Shown piece by piece: positions 8,231 to 16,816 of a stretch of DNA of 64,000 bases; positions within the stretch are counted from its first letter, which is position 1; the number at the start of each line of letters is the position of its first letter. The notes under the pieces were generated by a model. The model searched no databases. It was not told the DNA's origin and was given only the letters and a program-made list of their open reading frames with translations. This stretch comes from Brumimicrobium sp033722555 (lineage in GTDB: Bacteria; Bacteroidota; Bacteroidia; Flavobacteriales_D; Crocinitomicaceae): positions 31,572 through 95,571 of the forward strand of contig JAWVYS010000005.1 of the NCBI GenBank assembly GCA_033722555.1, in the 5' to 3' direction. A program made the translations under genes and the position numbers.

Positions 8231-9215
8231 AAGGGACGTAGTTATTAATAGCCTTTTTTATTGCTTCCACATCTTGATCCACCATGCATTTGAAATGTTT
8301 TTTTGGACATTTTTGGAATCCGATCTTGGAACAAGGCCGGCAGGAAAGCCCTTTAACTTCGTGAATCGAATAATTCCCTTTGTTTCCCGGCTTATAAGGA
8401 TACATGCCGAACTCGGGAACTGTATTCCCCCATACACTAACAATAGGGGTGTCAAAGGCTGACGCTATGTGCATCAAACCTGTGTCATGTGTTAAAAGAA
8501 CCTTCGCTTGCCTAACAACGGATGCAGACTGATTTAAGTTCAGCTTACCACACATGTTGAAAAAGGTTGTGTTTTCTGCCCTATTAATTATTTCCTCACC
8601 AATTTCTTGATCTTCCGCACCACCAAGTAAAACTACGGGAAGTATCGAACCTGACAATATGGAAGATAATTTTTCGCTCGGAAGTCTCTTGGTCGCGAAT
8701 TGTGCTCCCAATGCAACTGCAATTATTTTGTCGGTTTGAAAATTTTCTATCAGGTTTATCTGATCATTTTCAGGGATAAAATAATCCAGGCCTTGCTGAT
8801 CATTCTTTACCCCGAGGTTTTTGACTGCTTCAAAATATCTGTCAACAATGTGCACGTCCGGTAGGAGATTCCATTTAAAATTGACGTATGTCCATTTTTC
8901 AACATTGAGTTTTGGAAATGAATAACTCTTTGACTTTAGATGATTTTTGATTTTTGCCGTACGAATATTTTTATGGAGATCAATGACATAGTCAAAGTTT
9001 TCATTTTTCAGATTCTCGATCACCTCTTTATTCTCCTTACCCCATGTATGAATTTTATCTACGTGCGGATTGGAATTAAACAGAATCGCATACTGATACT
9101 TTGTCAGAACATGCAGTTCCACACTGTTTAGCTGTGTTTTAATTCCACGTAAAACAGGACTCGTAAGCACGATGTCGCCGATGGAACTAAAGCGTATGAC
9201 AAGAATTTTGGTCAT
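8229..9215 (-). CDS. Glycosyltransferase family 9 (heptosyltransferase-like)
   Basis: Transfers a sugar, in the classic cases ADP-heptose, onto lipid A-core or a related envelope glycan at the inner face of the cytoplasmic membrane. The N-terminus MTKILVIRFSSIGDIVLTSP is the GT9 hallmark. The C-terminal donor site contains LTHDTGLMHIASAFDTPIVSVWG. I place the start at 9215: an upstream in-frame ATG at 9287 would add 24 unconserved residues and run into the divergent gene. The product is 328 aa, normal for GT9. The C-terminal cysteines (GLSCRPCSKIGFQKCPKKHFKCM) are typical of the Bacteroidota members. The acceptor and donor are not determinable here. Confidence 0.88.
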   Translation of the reverse strand: MTKILVIRFSSIGDIVLTSPVLRGIKTQLNSVELHVLTKYQYAILFNSNPHVDKIHTWGKENKEVIENLKNENFDYVIDLHKNIRTAKIKNHLKSKSYSFPKLNVEKWTYVNFKWNLLPDVHIVDRYFEAVKNLGVKNDQQGLDYFIPENDQINLIENFQTDKIIAVALGAQFATKRLPSEKLSSILSGSILPVVLLGGAEDQEIGEEIINRAENTTFFNMCGKLNLNQSASVVRQAKVLLTHDTGLMHIASAFDTPIVSVWGNTVPEFGMYPYKPGNKGNYSIHEVKGLSCRPCSKIGFQKCPKKHFKCMVDQDVEAIKKAINNYVP

Positions 9216-9309
9216 TCCTACAAAATTAGCACAAATCGGCAATTTAATAACCTCACAACGGAGGCAAAAAAGTTCCCGAATTTGCACGAAATATCTGTAC
9301 CTTTGTTCT

Positions 9310-9696
9310 ATGGATTATGCCGTAGAAATAAAGTTTAAGGAACTTGTTAAAGAACTGGAAAAAACATTCGGTGGAGGGCTGGATGTTCAGGCGATTCTCT
9401 TCCTCATAGGCGTCCAGGAACTTGGCAAAGGCCACCAGAAATATTCAAAGCGCGAGAAAACAGAATTAATGCATGTAGCAGTATGTACCGTCCTTGAACC
9501 GTATGGATTTTATAAAACCGTGGGCAGAGACGAGGATAATTGGCCTCATTTCGAATTCATAAAAGAATTACCTCCTTTGGATGAGAGACAACAACAACAT
9601 CTCATAAAAGAAGCGATACTAGAGTATTTTACTGCTGAGAAAAATGAATCACCCGATACAATAAAAATTCCATCGGTTTTGCGATACAAAGATTAG
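9310..9696 (+). CDS. Conserved Bacteroidota protein of unknown function
   Basis: 128 residues starting MDYAVEIKFKELVKELEKTFGG. The start is set at the ATG at 9310, because the upstream in-frame codons overlap the 5' end of the divergent GT9 gene. The protein is soluble, with no signal peptide and no membrane segment. Notable are the segment DVQAILFLIGVQELGKGHQKY, a short conserved-looking stretch with GRDEDNWPHFEF, and an acidic helical C-terminus. I recall no assigned function for such proteins. TACCTTTG (9298-9305), a perfect -7 box, lies 4 nt before the ATG, which would imply a nearly leaderless mRNA. It converges on fbp with only 2 bp between stop codons. Confidence 0.7.
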   Translation: MDYAVEIKFKELVKELEKTFGGGLDVQAILFLIGVQELGKGHQKYSKREKTELMHVAVCTVLEPYGFYKTVGRDEDNWPHFEFIKELPPLDERQQQHLIKEAILEYFTAEKNESPDTIKIPSVLRYKD

Positions 9697-9698
9697 AA

Positions 9699-10715
9699 CT
9701 AATGTGCTTCTACTGTTTCCTTTAAGCAACTCATAGCTTTTTCCACCATTTTCTTGGAACCCACAAAGTAACCGCATCGCTGATGAAGTTCAACAGGCTC
9801 AATATCCAGGATTCTGCGATAACCGTCTGTAGCCAAACCTCCTGCTTGTTCAGCGATAAACGCAAGCGGATTACACTCATATAAAAGCCTTAATCGCCCC
9901 TTCTGATGGTTGCTTGTGGTAGGATAAATATAAATCCCACCCTTTAACAGATTCCGATGAAAATCAGCTACTAAAGAACCAATGTATCTTCCGGAATAAG
10001 GCCTTCCTGTTTCCGGGTCATCTTCGCGACAGAACTGTACATAATCTTTCAAACCGGGATCACATCTATCGAGGTTCCCTTCATTCATGGAATAGGTTTT
10101 TCCCGTTTCGGGCATTTTAATATTCGGATGTGAAAGACAGAACTCACCGATCGAAGGATCTAGCGTAAAACCATTAACGCCTTTTCCTGTGGAGTATACA
10201 AGCATGGTGGAGGACCCGTAGATTACATAACCAGCTGCGACCTGTTCAGAACCTTTTTGCAGAAGATCTTCTTTTGTGCAAAGCGAACCAACCTCAGATT
10301 TTCTTCTGTAAATTGAAAATATGGTGCCGATAGAAACATTTACGTCAATATTCGAAGAACCATCCAAAGGATCAAATAGAACAACATATTTACCCTTTTT
10401 TGACTGTTCATTCTCGAAAGCCACAAAATCATCATTCTCTTCAGAAGCTATTCCACAGACTTCACCTCCGTTTTTGAATGCCCGTATAAAAGCTTCATCA
10501 GCAATGACATCCAATTTCTGCTGATCTTCCCCCTGAACATTTTGCTCGCCTTTAGCACCGAGAATATCCACAAGCCCGGCACGATTTACGTCACGGTTCA
10601 CTATTTTGGAGGCTATGGAAATATCGTTGAGCAAACTTGTAAGTTCACCAGTGGCAAAAGGAAAATCCTTTTGACGCTGCATGATGAATTCACTAAGGGT
10701 GATGATCTGTGACAT
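9699..10715 (-). CDS. fbp: Fructose-1,6-bisphosphatase, class I
   Basis: Hydrolyses fructose 1,6-bisphosphate to fructose 6-phosphate and phosphate, the committed step of gluconeogenesis, in the cytoplasm with Mg2+. The class I signature DPLDGSSNIDVNVSIGTIF is present, as is the metal-binding acidic pair in IASEENDDFV. The C-terminal GGLATDG and RRILDIEPVELHQRCGYFVGS segments are typical. Length 338 aa is as expected. It is transcribed alone, divergent from the Crp-type regulator (135 bp between starts), so that regulator is a candidate for controlling it, although no operator is evident. Confidence 0.95.
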   Translation of the reverse strand: MSQIITLSEFIMQRQKDFPFATGELTSLLNDISIASKIVNRDVNRAGLVDILGAKGEQNVQGEDQQKLDVIADEAFIRAFKNGGEVCGIASEENDDFVAFENEQSKKGKYVVLFDPLDGSSNIDVNVSIGTIFSIYRRKSEVGSLCTKEDLLQKGSEQVAAGYVIYGSSTMLVYSTGKGVNGFTLDPSIGEFCLSHPNIKMPETGKTYSMNEGNLDRCDPGLKDYVQFCREDDPETGRPYSGRYIGSLVADFHRNLLKGGIYIYPTTSNHQKGRLRLLYECNPLAFIAEQAGGLATDGYRRILDIEPVELHQRCGYFVGSKKMVEKAMSCLKETVEAH

Positions 10716-10850
10716 AATATTGAACTTTTTGCAAATATCGTGAATTGTTGTTTAATTATTGCATTTAATCGTTCAAGAGTTGTAGGTTATAACATTTCGA
10801 TAATTGTACTGAGATACTTCACCTTTATGAAAAATTGATAAATTCGTATC

Positions 10851-11495
10851 ATGCGAGCATTAGAATATTTTCGGTCTTTTTTCGAATCATCACTTCTGGA
10901 AGAAATTAAGGAGAATTCAAAAGAGGTTTCTGTCAGGGCAGGAGACGTTATTCTTGACTATGGCGAAATTGTTAGGAATATTCCATTGATCGCTTCGGGA
11001 GTGGTGAAAGTTTTGCGCAGAGATGAAGAGGGTAATGAGCTATTACTTTATTATGTCAATGCAAAGGAGAGTTGTGCAATGACCTTTACCTGCTGTATGG
11101 AACAAATGCCCAGTGAAATCAGAGCTATAGCAGAAGAGGATGTTGAGCTACTATCCATTCCTACGGCGTGCATGGATCAGTGGTTAATGAAATATCCTTC
11201 ATGGAAGAGATTTGTCATGCGCACGATCAAAAACCGTTTCAATGAACTTCTTCATACCATTGATGAAATAGCTTTCCATAAACTGGATGAGAGGCTGAAA
11301 AATTATTTGCTGCAAAGGGCGAAAATTACAGGTTCAAAATTACTAAACGTCTCCCATGAGGAAATAGCAAGTGATATGGCAACTTCACGTGTGGTTATTT
11401 CACGGCTACTGAAAAAACTTGAAAACGATAAGCGCTTATTGTTGTATAGAAACCAGATTAAGCTATTGAGCAATTTCGAAGACGAAACGCAGTAG
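10851..11495 (+). CDS. Crp/Fnr-family transcriptional regulator
   Basis: 214 residues. The N-terminal ~120 residues form the cupin-like effector domain (VSVRAGDVILDYGEIVRNIPLIASGVVKVLRRDEEGNELLLYY). The C-terminal winged helix has the recognition segment SHEEIASDMATSRVVISRLLKKLE. Clustered cysteines CAMTFTCC near residue 80 could be redox-active or metal-binding, as in some Fnr-like proteins, but there is no N-terminal Fe-S cysteine motif. Residues expected for cAMP binding are not evident. Divergent from fbp. Targets unknown. Confidence 0.88.
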   Translation: MRALEYFRSFFESSLLEEIKENSKEVSVRAGDVILDYGEIVRNIPLIASGVVKVLRRDEEGNELLLYYVNAKESCAMTFTCCMEQMPSEIRAIAEEDVELLSIPTACMDQWLMKYPSWKRFVMRTIKNRFNELLHTIDEIAFHKLDERLKNYLLQRAKITGSKLLNVSHEEIASDMATSRVVISRLLKKLENDKRLLLYRNQIKLLSNFEDETQ

Positions 11496-11538
11496 CACAA
11501 TATTATTTATCCCTATTGAAAGCAGGCTTCAGGATCAT

Positions 11539-14500
11539 TTACCACACCCTGTAATCCATTTCTTTATTATGCATGCGGGACGTAGGGACCTGATTACCGT
11601 TTGATAACTTTTTTACTTCTTCGATGACATACTCCTGAAGTTCTGATACTGTTATGGTTTTATCGTTGTTTAAATCAGCTTTTCGGCTTTTTAAAGCATG
11701 GATAAGACTATATGTAAAAAGTCCATTTTCATATTTAGAACTTTCAAATGCCAGCTCAGTCCCTCCCGAACTTGAAATTACTGTGGCGCCCGTTCCTCTG
11801 CGCAGGTCGAGGAAAACTTGCTTCATCAAATAATTAATATTCTTGAATCCCAGTGGATCATCTTTGAAACTTATACCGGCTCCTACGTTTCTAAATCTCC
11901 ATTCTTCCGTAGAATCAATAGTGATATGTTCGTTTTTCTCAACCTCCTCCTTATCGATTTCTCCTGAATGACAGGTGTCCAGGATCAATAATTTCTTCAG
12001 AGCTTTGATGCCATCAATAAGTTCTTCAATTTTTTTATAAGGAATCCCTCGTTTCGAAGGATCATCAAAGTCGATGTCGTGGCTGGCAAAATAATAATCG
12101 AAATTTTCATCCAATATCCCGTGTCCTGCAACAAAAATCAAAACAAAATCATCAACGTCGGCCTGAGCGAGAAATTCGGTTAATTCTTCCAGGTTTTCAA
12201 GATTTACTTCTTTGTCTGTAAGGGATTTGGTATAAACTGAACCGAAAAAATCACTTTCATTGAAGAGTTTTTCCATATCTGCTGCATCTTTAGCTGCGTA
12301 AGCAAGATTGAATCGTTTATCGGCATACTTGCTTACTCCGATAGTAACCACATAAGCATTCGGTTTTTTCTTTCCTTCTTTACAATAAACGTTTATAACT
12401 TCTTTGAAGCTCTCAGCTCCGGACTGATTGAGGGTGCTCACTTCGATTTTATTGTCCCCGTAACTCAAATTCAACGGAACCGTTACGGTAAGTTCTGCTG
12501 TATCCAGAGACCTTATATTATGACCCAATGAACCCAGAACTGCTACTTCATTTATCCAGACCTTATAACTTTCCAGCTTGTGTTTCGAGTCACTGAGACT
12601 TAGTTCAAGTTCAAGCTTTTTACTCGCTGTTTCACCGGGTATTTTTTCTTTGTTCAGGATTTGTACTTCAGGTAAATGGAAATCACTCGATAAAGCCTTC
12701 TCTGTGAGATTTAGTTTTTTAAGGCGCTTTTCATACGCACGTTCGTAAGCGGTGATGAGATCTTTGTTCATATATCCGAGTTTTTCGAGAACAAGGTCGG
12801 GTCGGTTGTATTTAAGGTCAAATTGATCAGGATAGAAAAATTGCCCTTGATAACGAAAACCGATTTCATCGATAGCGCCCTTGGAGATGAGGTAATAATT
12901 GTCGGCAGTGATAATTACGACCTCATTGTTTTGAAAAGGAATAATAGAGGCGATTAGTTCCTTTTTCGAAAAATCCCAAAGTTTCACTGTACCGTCATCA
13001 CTGGAACTGATGAAAACGTTTTTGGAGGGGTGAAAACTGATATCCGTAACCCGATCCGAATGCCCGGTAAAAGAAGCCTCTACGGTGTAAGTCTCGGCAT
13101 TCAGAAAAACAATTCGATGTTCATGATCACTTAAAATGATCAGGTTTCTATCGAAAAAAAGTGAATGCGCATTTATTTCAGAAACCTGCAGGTACTTTTT
13201 CTGATCAATTTTGTAAATGAACTGCCCGCGTTCACGGCTGCTAAGCCAGAGTGTATTTGGGTTGAGAACTCTAAAGTCATTCAACATAAAAGGTAGAGAG
13301 TCTTTACGAAAGAAATAATCTCCGTTCTCCTTTCTCCAAAAATAAAGTGTTCCTGAGTTTTCGAGTAAGCTTACGAACTGGTCTTTTTCGGTAAATCGGG
13401 CATCTTTCCAATTGCGATTATCTTCATAAGCATACAAATGCTTTACTTCTTGTCTTTCAGGATAGGCCAGTGTAATGTTAGGGATATCTGTTTTACCTGT
13501 TAGCAGAACAGCTTTATTATCCAGGGAAATATCGCAGGTCAAAACTTCGCCAATGGGTTCCTGATATAATCCGAACAGATTTTGTAGCAAAAGGCCTTTC
13601 GACCTTGTGAGCTCATGCTCTCTGAATTTAACCGTTTCCGCTGCTGAAAATGAACTCAGATCTTTCTTTATTTCGAGGGAATTATTTGAATTAGAAACGT
13701 AATAAGCCTGATCTCCTTTAAAACTGGACTTCTTTATGTTATTGATAGATTGAGGATAATTCGTTACGCGCGTGTTCGGGAAAAGAGCATTGAAATCTAC
13801 AGAATATAAATTTCCAAGTTCGTCGCCTATATGAATTTCATTTCCATTGTGACTGAAAACAGCAGTATTCTTTCTGAATATGTTTGAATACAACCTGAAT
13901 TTAACCCGGTAATTCTTAGCGTCCCAGATAATTATGCTGCGGTCTTTGCCGGCGGTAGCAAAGAATTTACCGTCCGGAGAAAAACGAACATCCCTGGCGG
14001 GGGAATTATGTTCCTGCATAATCACAATTTTCTTACCTCTTTGGTAAGTATAGCAGTATATTGCATTGTTTTCTGCAACTCCTACGATGAGATCATTTTC
14101 TTTGGAAACATCGAAGGCATAAAAAGAGGCATTTGTGTAGGTTACCGAAATCCAGTATCTGGCAAAAAACCTGTCCTTTTTTTCTTTCTTGATCGCACCT
14201 TTTTTAATGAAGGTTTTATGCAATCCGTCAGGGTCATTAAAAGTGTCCTTTTTACGGAACAGGGTGTCGCCGTCAAAGGGCCTTGTTTCAAGTGCGTCTG
14301 AACTGATCTCAAATAAATAGGTGCTCTTCTTGCTTTGGATTTTTACTTTTTCATCATTTTCGATGAATTTAATACCGATTATTTCATCGCTTTCGGGAAG
14401 TTTAAATCGCGTAAGTGCTTTTCTGAAATTGAGGTCCCAGATTATACCTTCATTGTTAAGGCTCCAGCTGATAATGTAATTACCATTTTCCGAAAATTCG

Positions 14501-14610
14501 ATCCTGTCAATGGCAGAAGAATGGCCTTTTTGTGGTGCCAATTCTACCTGTTGAGCAACGGAACTCATCGAAAGAAGGAAGGTCAGAAACTGAAACAGGT
14601 ATTTATTCAT
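11539..14610 (-). CDS. Exported WD40-repeat protein with C-terminal caspase (C14) domain
   Basis: About 1023 residues from the preferred start at 14610, which places the signal peptide MNKYLFQFLTFLLSMSSVAQQ at the N-terminus; an in-frame ATG at 14640 adds 10 residues. Residues ~20-560 hold WD40/propeller repeats (FSPDGKFFATAGKDRSIIIWD; FHPSKNVFISSSDDGTVKLWD). Residues ~740-1020 are a caspase-like peptidase: VVTIGVSKYADKRFNLAYAA, catalytic His ~830 in VAGHG and Cys ~880 in LILDTCHSGE, both intact. The start overlaps the stop of the preceding gene by 8 nt (translational coupling). DLNNDKTITVSELQEYV near the C-terminus resembles a calcium loop. Substrates unknown. Prokaryotic caspase homologues cut after Arg/Lys or Asp depending on family. 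Confidence 0.88.
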   Translation of the reverse strand: MNKYLFQFLTFLLSMSSVAQQVELAPQKGHSSAIDRIEFSENGNYIISWSLNNEGIIWDLNFRKALTRFKLPESDEIIGIKFIENDEKVKIQSKKSTYLFEISSDALETRPFDGDTLFRKKDTFNDPDGLHKTFIKKGAIKKEKKDRFFARYWISVTYTNASFYAFDVSKENDLIVGVAENNAIYCYTYQRGKKIVIMQEHNSPARDVRFSPDGKFFATAGKDRSIIIWDAKNYRVKFRLYSNIFRKNTAVFSHNGNEIHIGDELGNLYSVDFNALFPNTRVTNYPQSINNIKKSSFKGDQAYYVSNSNNSLEIKKDLSSFSAAETVKFREHELTRSKGLLLQNLFGLYQEPIGEVLTCDISLDNKAVLLTGKTDIPNITLAYPERQEVKHLYAYEDNRNWKDARFTEKDQFVSLLENSGTLYFWRKENGDYFFRKDSLPFMLNDFRVLNPNTLWLSSRERGQFIYKIDQKKYLQVSEINAHSLFFDRNLIILSDHEHRIVFLNAETYTVEASFTGHSDRVTDISFHPSKNVFISSSDDGTVKLWDFSKKELIASIIPFQNNEVVIITADNYYLISKGAIDEIGFRYQGQFFYPDQFDLKYNRPDLVLEKLGYMNKDLITAYERAYEKRLKKLNLTEKALSSDFHLPEVQILNKEKIPGETASKKLELELSLSDSKHKLESYKVWINEVAVLGSLGHNIRSLDTAELTVTVPLNLSYGDNKIEVSTLNQSGAESFKEVINVYCKEGKKKPNAYVVTIGVSKYADKRFNLAYAAKDAADMEKLFNESDFFGSVYTKSLTDKEVNLENLEELTEFLAQADVDDFVLIFVAGHGILDENFDYYFASHDIDFDDPSKRGIPYKKIEELIDGIKALKKLLILDTCHSGEIDKEEVEKNEHITIDSTEEWRFRNVGAGISFKDDPLGFKNINYLMKQVFLDLRRGTGATVISSSGGTELAFESSKYENGLFTYSLIHALKSRKADLNNDKTITVSELQEYVIEEVKKLSNGNQVPTSRMHNKEMDYRVW

Positions 14611-15349
14611 GGTATACATCATGTTTTTTTCTGAGATCACTTAGTCCGAGCAGGTCATAACTCACGTGAAGTTCTATCTGAGCAATATCTGCACGTATTC
14701 TGAGTTTACTGAGTCTGGTTCGTGACATAAAACGCATGGATACCTGAACCTTTCCAAAACTTTTTCCGACACCAAAGAAATTTTGTCGGTAAAAACCTTC
14801 GTTGTAAAGAATGTTTTTAAAATGACCGTCCCCGTGATCTGTCCCACCCTTGTATATCGGGCCGTCAGAAAAGAGATACGGTGCGCCGGCATGCTGGAAA
14901 TCGAAATTTTTCCCGTAGGTCAACACGGTCCCTACACTTAAAAACATACTGTTATTCTTTTTGAAGAGTTGATAAGAGTAAAATATGGGCAGTCGGAAGG
15001 CCTTCATTCCAACTACTCTTTCGGAATAGGATTCCCCTTGAAACCTGAAAACAGATCGCCGCATGAAGTATTGCGGTTCCAGACTGAGGGTAGATTTTCT
15101 GAAATTGTAGCAGATCATAGTACCCAGGGAATAACCGTTAAATATGTGAGACCTGTTGATGACACCCTGACCCTCGACATTTTCGTAATAGGTGAAATCA
15201 GCATTTTCAGGCGTATAAACGGAATCCAAAAATTTGGTAGACTGCAGAATTTGAACGGCACCCGAAACTTTCAATCTGAGATCCTGATTTTGCGCATTTC
15301 CTGAAAGATAAAACAACAGGAAAAGAATGATTGCACTTGTGTTTTTCAT
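14603..15349 (-). CDS. Exported beta-barrel-like envelope protein
   Basis: 248 residues. The signal peptide is MKNTSAIILFLLFYLSGNAQ. The mature part alternates short amphipathic strands rich in Tyr, Phe, Ser and Arg (GTMICYNFRKSTLSLEPQYFMRR; FGKVQVSMRFMSRTRLSKL), as expected of a small outer membrane barrel, but it lacks the conserved C-terminal Phe. It is the middle gene of a tight operon: its start overlaps the upstream gene by 4 nt (ATGA) and its stop overlaps the WD40-caspase start by 8 nt. The fixed overlaps suggest the three proteins are made together. Family not recognised. Confidence 0.7.
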   Translation of the reverse strand: MKNTSAIILFLLFYLSGNAQNQDLRLKVSGAVQILQSTKFLDSVYTPENADFTYYENVEGQGVINRSHIFNGYSLGTMICYNFRKSTLSLEPQYFMRRSVFRFQGESYSERVVGMKAFRLPIFYSYQLFKKNNSMFLSVGTVLTYGKNFDFQHAGAPYLFSDGPIYKGGTDHGDGHFKNILYNEGFYRQNFFGVGKSFGKVQVSMRFMSRTRLSKLRIRADIAQIELHVSYDLLGLSDLRKKHDVYHE

Positions 15350-16005
15350 TTCCTGTAAAAATAATATCTGACCCCGCCCATGTATCCAAGGATGATAGGG
15401 GTTTTATTAAATAAGTTATTGGTGAGTGCATAGGTTCCCGAAATATGAAGGTACATAGGGATTCGACCAAATCTGAACCGGATAAACTCTATCATTAAGC
15501 TCATGTTTACCCTGCTTTCATCGAAATCGGATAATTTTTTTTTGTAATGGTATCCGAGTCCGTATTCAGAAAGGAAATAAAAACTGAATAACCTGCCTTT
15601 CAGAGCGAGAAAAGGGCGAAAGACGGTCCCCATTACATAGTGCTCATTGCCCTTGACCAATGAGAAGTGGAGTCCGAACGAATTCATTTCTGTACGTCTC
15701 CGATCATTCAGTGCGAGAAGCAGCTTTCTATCCTTCAGAAACAGAAAATTATATCCCAGGTGAAGGGCCTGGTTGGCAACAAAATTCTGATCCGGGGTGG
15801 TTTGAACATTCATTAAGCCCAGAGAAAGTGAATGCTTTCCTCGTGTATAAGGAGTCAGAAAAGATTGATCGTATTTCTCCTCTTCAAACGATATTGCTGT
15901 GCCTTCTAGGGGCTGGGCACCCAAAAAAGCTTGAAACATAGCAAAAACCAGAAATAGTGAACTTTTCAAAGCATCATACGATGTCAAAATCCTAAAATGT
16001 ACCAC
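15346..16005 (-). CDS. Exported beta-barrel-like envelope protein, first gene of the caspase operon
   Basis: Up to 219 residues. No ATG is available near the 5' end, so the start is probably GTG at 16005 or a nearby TTG. Either gives a signal peptide with hydrophobic core SSLFLVFAMFQAFLGAQ. The remainder has repeated aromatic beta-strand patterns (HSLSLGLMNVQTTP; HLGYNFLFLKDRKLLLAL; MGGVRYYFYRK at the end), consistent with an outer membrane barrel. It resembles the next gene in size and pattern, and they may be distant paralogues. It overlaps that gene by 4 nt. Function unknown. Confidence 0.65.
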   Translation of the reverse strand: MVHFRILTSYDALKSSLFLVFAMFQAFLGAQPLEGTAISFEEEKYDQSFLTPYTRGKHSLSLGLMNVQTTPDQNFVANQALHLGYNFLFLKDRKLLLALNDRRRTEMNSFGLHFSLVKGNEHYVMGTVFRPFLALKGRLFSFYFLSEYGLGYHYKKKLSDFDESRVNMSLMIEFIRFRFGRIPMYLHISGTYALTNNLFNKTPIILGYMGGVRYYFYRK

Positions 16006-16165
16006 TCGATCGCAAAATTTTCAGCAAATTATAGCTTTCTCCGAAAAAAACCGAATTATATGCTAAAATATTCAGTGTAAGGAGAGAATCTTGGAATTCT
16101 TATTAGAATTACATGTATAAATCCGAAATGTGATTTAAGTTACCGAAATCGATTTTAAATAGGAT

Positions 16166-16173
16166 TAGCTTTG
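16166..16173 (+). promoter_or_regulatory. Candidate -7 promoter box of the rhodanese pair
   Basis: TAGCTTTG matches TAnnTTTG exactly, 25 nt before the ATG at 16199. No matching -33 box was identified. Confidence 0.35.
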
Positions 16174-16198
16174 TATTGAACTTAAAAGAGATTAGAAT

Positions 16199-16462
16199 AT
16201 GTCGAACAAGAAAAAAATCATTGACGTTAGAACAATTCAGGAATTTCAGGGCGGAAATATAGCCGACAGCTTAAACATCCCTCTGAATGAGGTTCCCAAC
16301 CGTATTGAAGAAATCCGTAGAATGCAACCCGTTATTTTATGCTGTGCATCAGGTGGACGAAGCGGTCAGGCAGCCGAATTCCTGAAAGGGCATGGTATTG
16401 AATGCGAAAATGGCGGAGGCTGGATGGAATTGAATTACAAACTGAATATGCAAAATCACTAA
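16199..16462 (+). CDS. Single-domain rhodanese
   Basis: 87 residues, a minimal rhodanese fold that carries sulfane sulfur as a persulfide. The active-site loop is CCASGGRSGQ, with the catalytic Cys followed by five residues and Arg. The N-terminal IIDVRTIQEFQGGNI has the CH2A-type DVR motif. There is no signal peptide, so it acts in the cytoplasm. The second rhodanese gene starts 2 bp after this stop and shares the motif order at clear sequence similarity, pointing to tandem duplication. Possible roles are sulfur trafficking for thiolation or detoxification; partner unknown. Confidence 0.9.
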   Translation: MSNKKKIIDVRTIQEFQGGNIADSLNIPLNEVPNRIEEIRRMQPVILCCASGGRSGQAAEFLKGHGIECENGGGWMELNYKLNMQNH

Positions 16463-16464
16463 TC

Positions 16465-16770
16465 ATGGGATTGTTTCAAAAGTTATTTAAGGGGCGAACT
16501 GTACCGTCCTACAGTCAGTTGAAGGAAGAGGGAGCTCAGATCATTGACGTGCGAACCAGAGAAGAGTTCAGACAAGGACATATTAAGGGTTCAATAAATC
16601 TTCCCCTTGACGAACTGAATGGAAAAATTAATCAGCTCAATAAAGAAAAAGCAGTTATTACTTGTTGTGCTTCAGGCATGAGAAGCGGTGCGGCGAAGAG
16701 AATTCTCAAAGCAAAAGGCTTTAATGTATATAACGGGGGTGGCTGGCGTTCCCTGAATGATAAAATTTAA
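16465..16770 (+). CDS. Single-domain rhodanese, tandem paralogue
   Basis: 101 residues from MGLFQKLFKGRTVPSYSQL. The start at 16465 is preferred because an earlier in-frame ATG lies inside the preceding gene. It has IIDVRTREEFRQGHIKGSINLP and the active loop CCASGMRSGAAK, so the persulfide cysteine and the loop arginine are present. It differs from its neighbour by a 15-residue basic N-terminal extension. Same operon (2-bp gap). No clear terminator follows; the next transcript (candidate ncRNA) has its own promoter immediately downstream. Confidence 0.9.
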   Translation: MGLFQKLFKGRTVPSYSQLKEEGAQIIDVRTREEFRQGHIKGSINLPLDELNGKINQLNKEKAVITCCASGMRSGAAKRILKAKGFNVYNGGGWRSLNDKI

Positions 16771-16779
16771 CGGATTTAA

Positions 16780-16811
16780 TTTGATTTGAAATTGGAATTC
16801 ATTTAAATTTG
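16780..16811 (+). promoter_or_regulatory. Promoter of the candidate pseudoknot RNA (TTTG-N20-TAAATTTG)
   Basis: TTTG (16780-16783), a 20-nt spacer and TAAATTTG (16804-16811) give a full match to the Bacteroidota promoter consensus (-33 TTTG, -7 TAnnTTTG, spacer about 19). It predicts a transcript start near 16817-16819, just at the first stem of the RNA candidate. This is the best complete promoter I found in the window. Confidence 0.6.
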
Positions 16812-16816
16812 CCCCA

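Noticed and set aside
11539..14610. WD40-caspase as a defence effector of the cytoplasmic CHAT/Avs type
   Set aside because: Signal peptide and linkage to two exported barrel-like proteins point outside the cytoplasm; no NTPase or TPR sensor is fused or adjacent.
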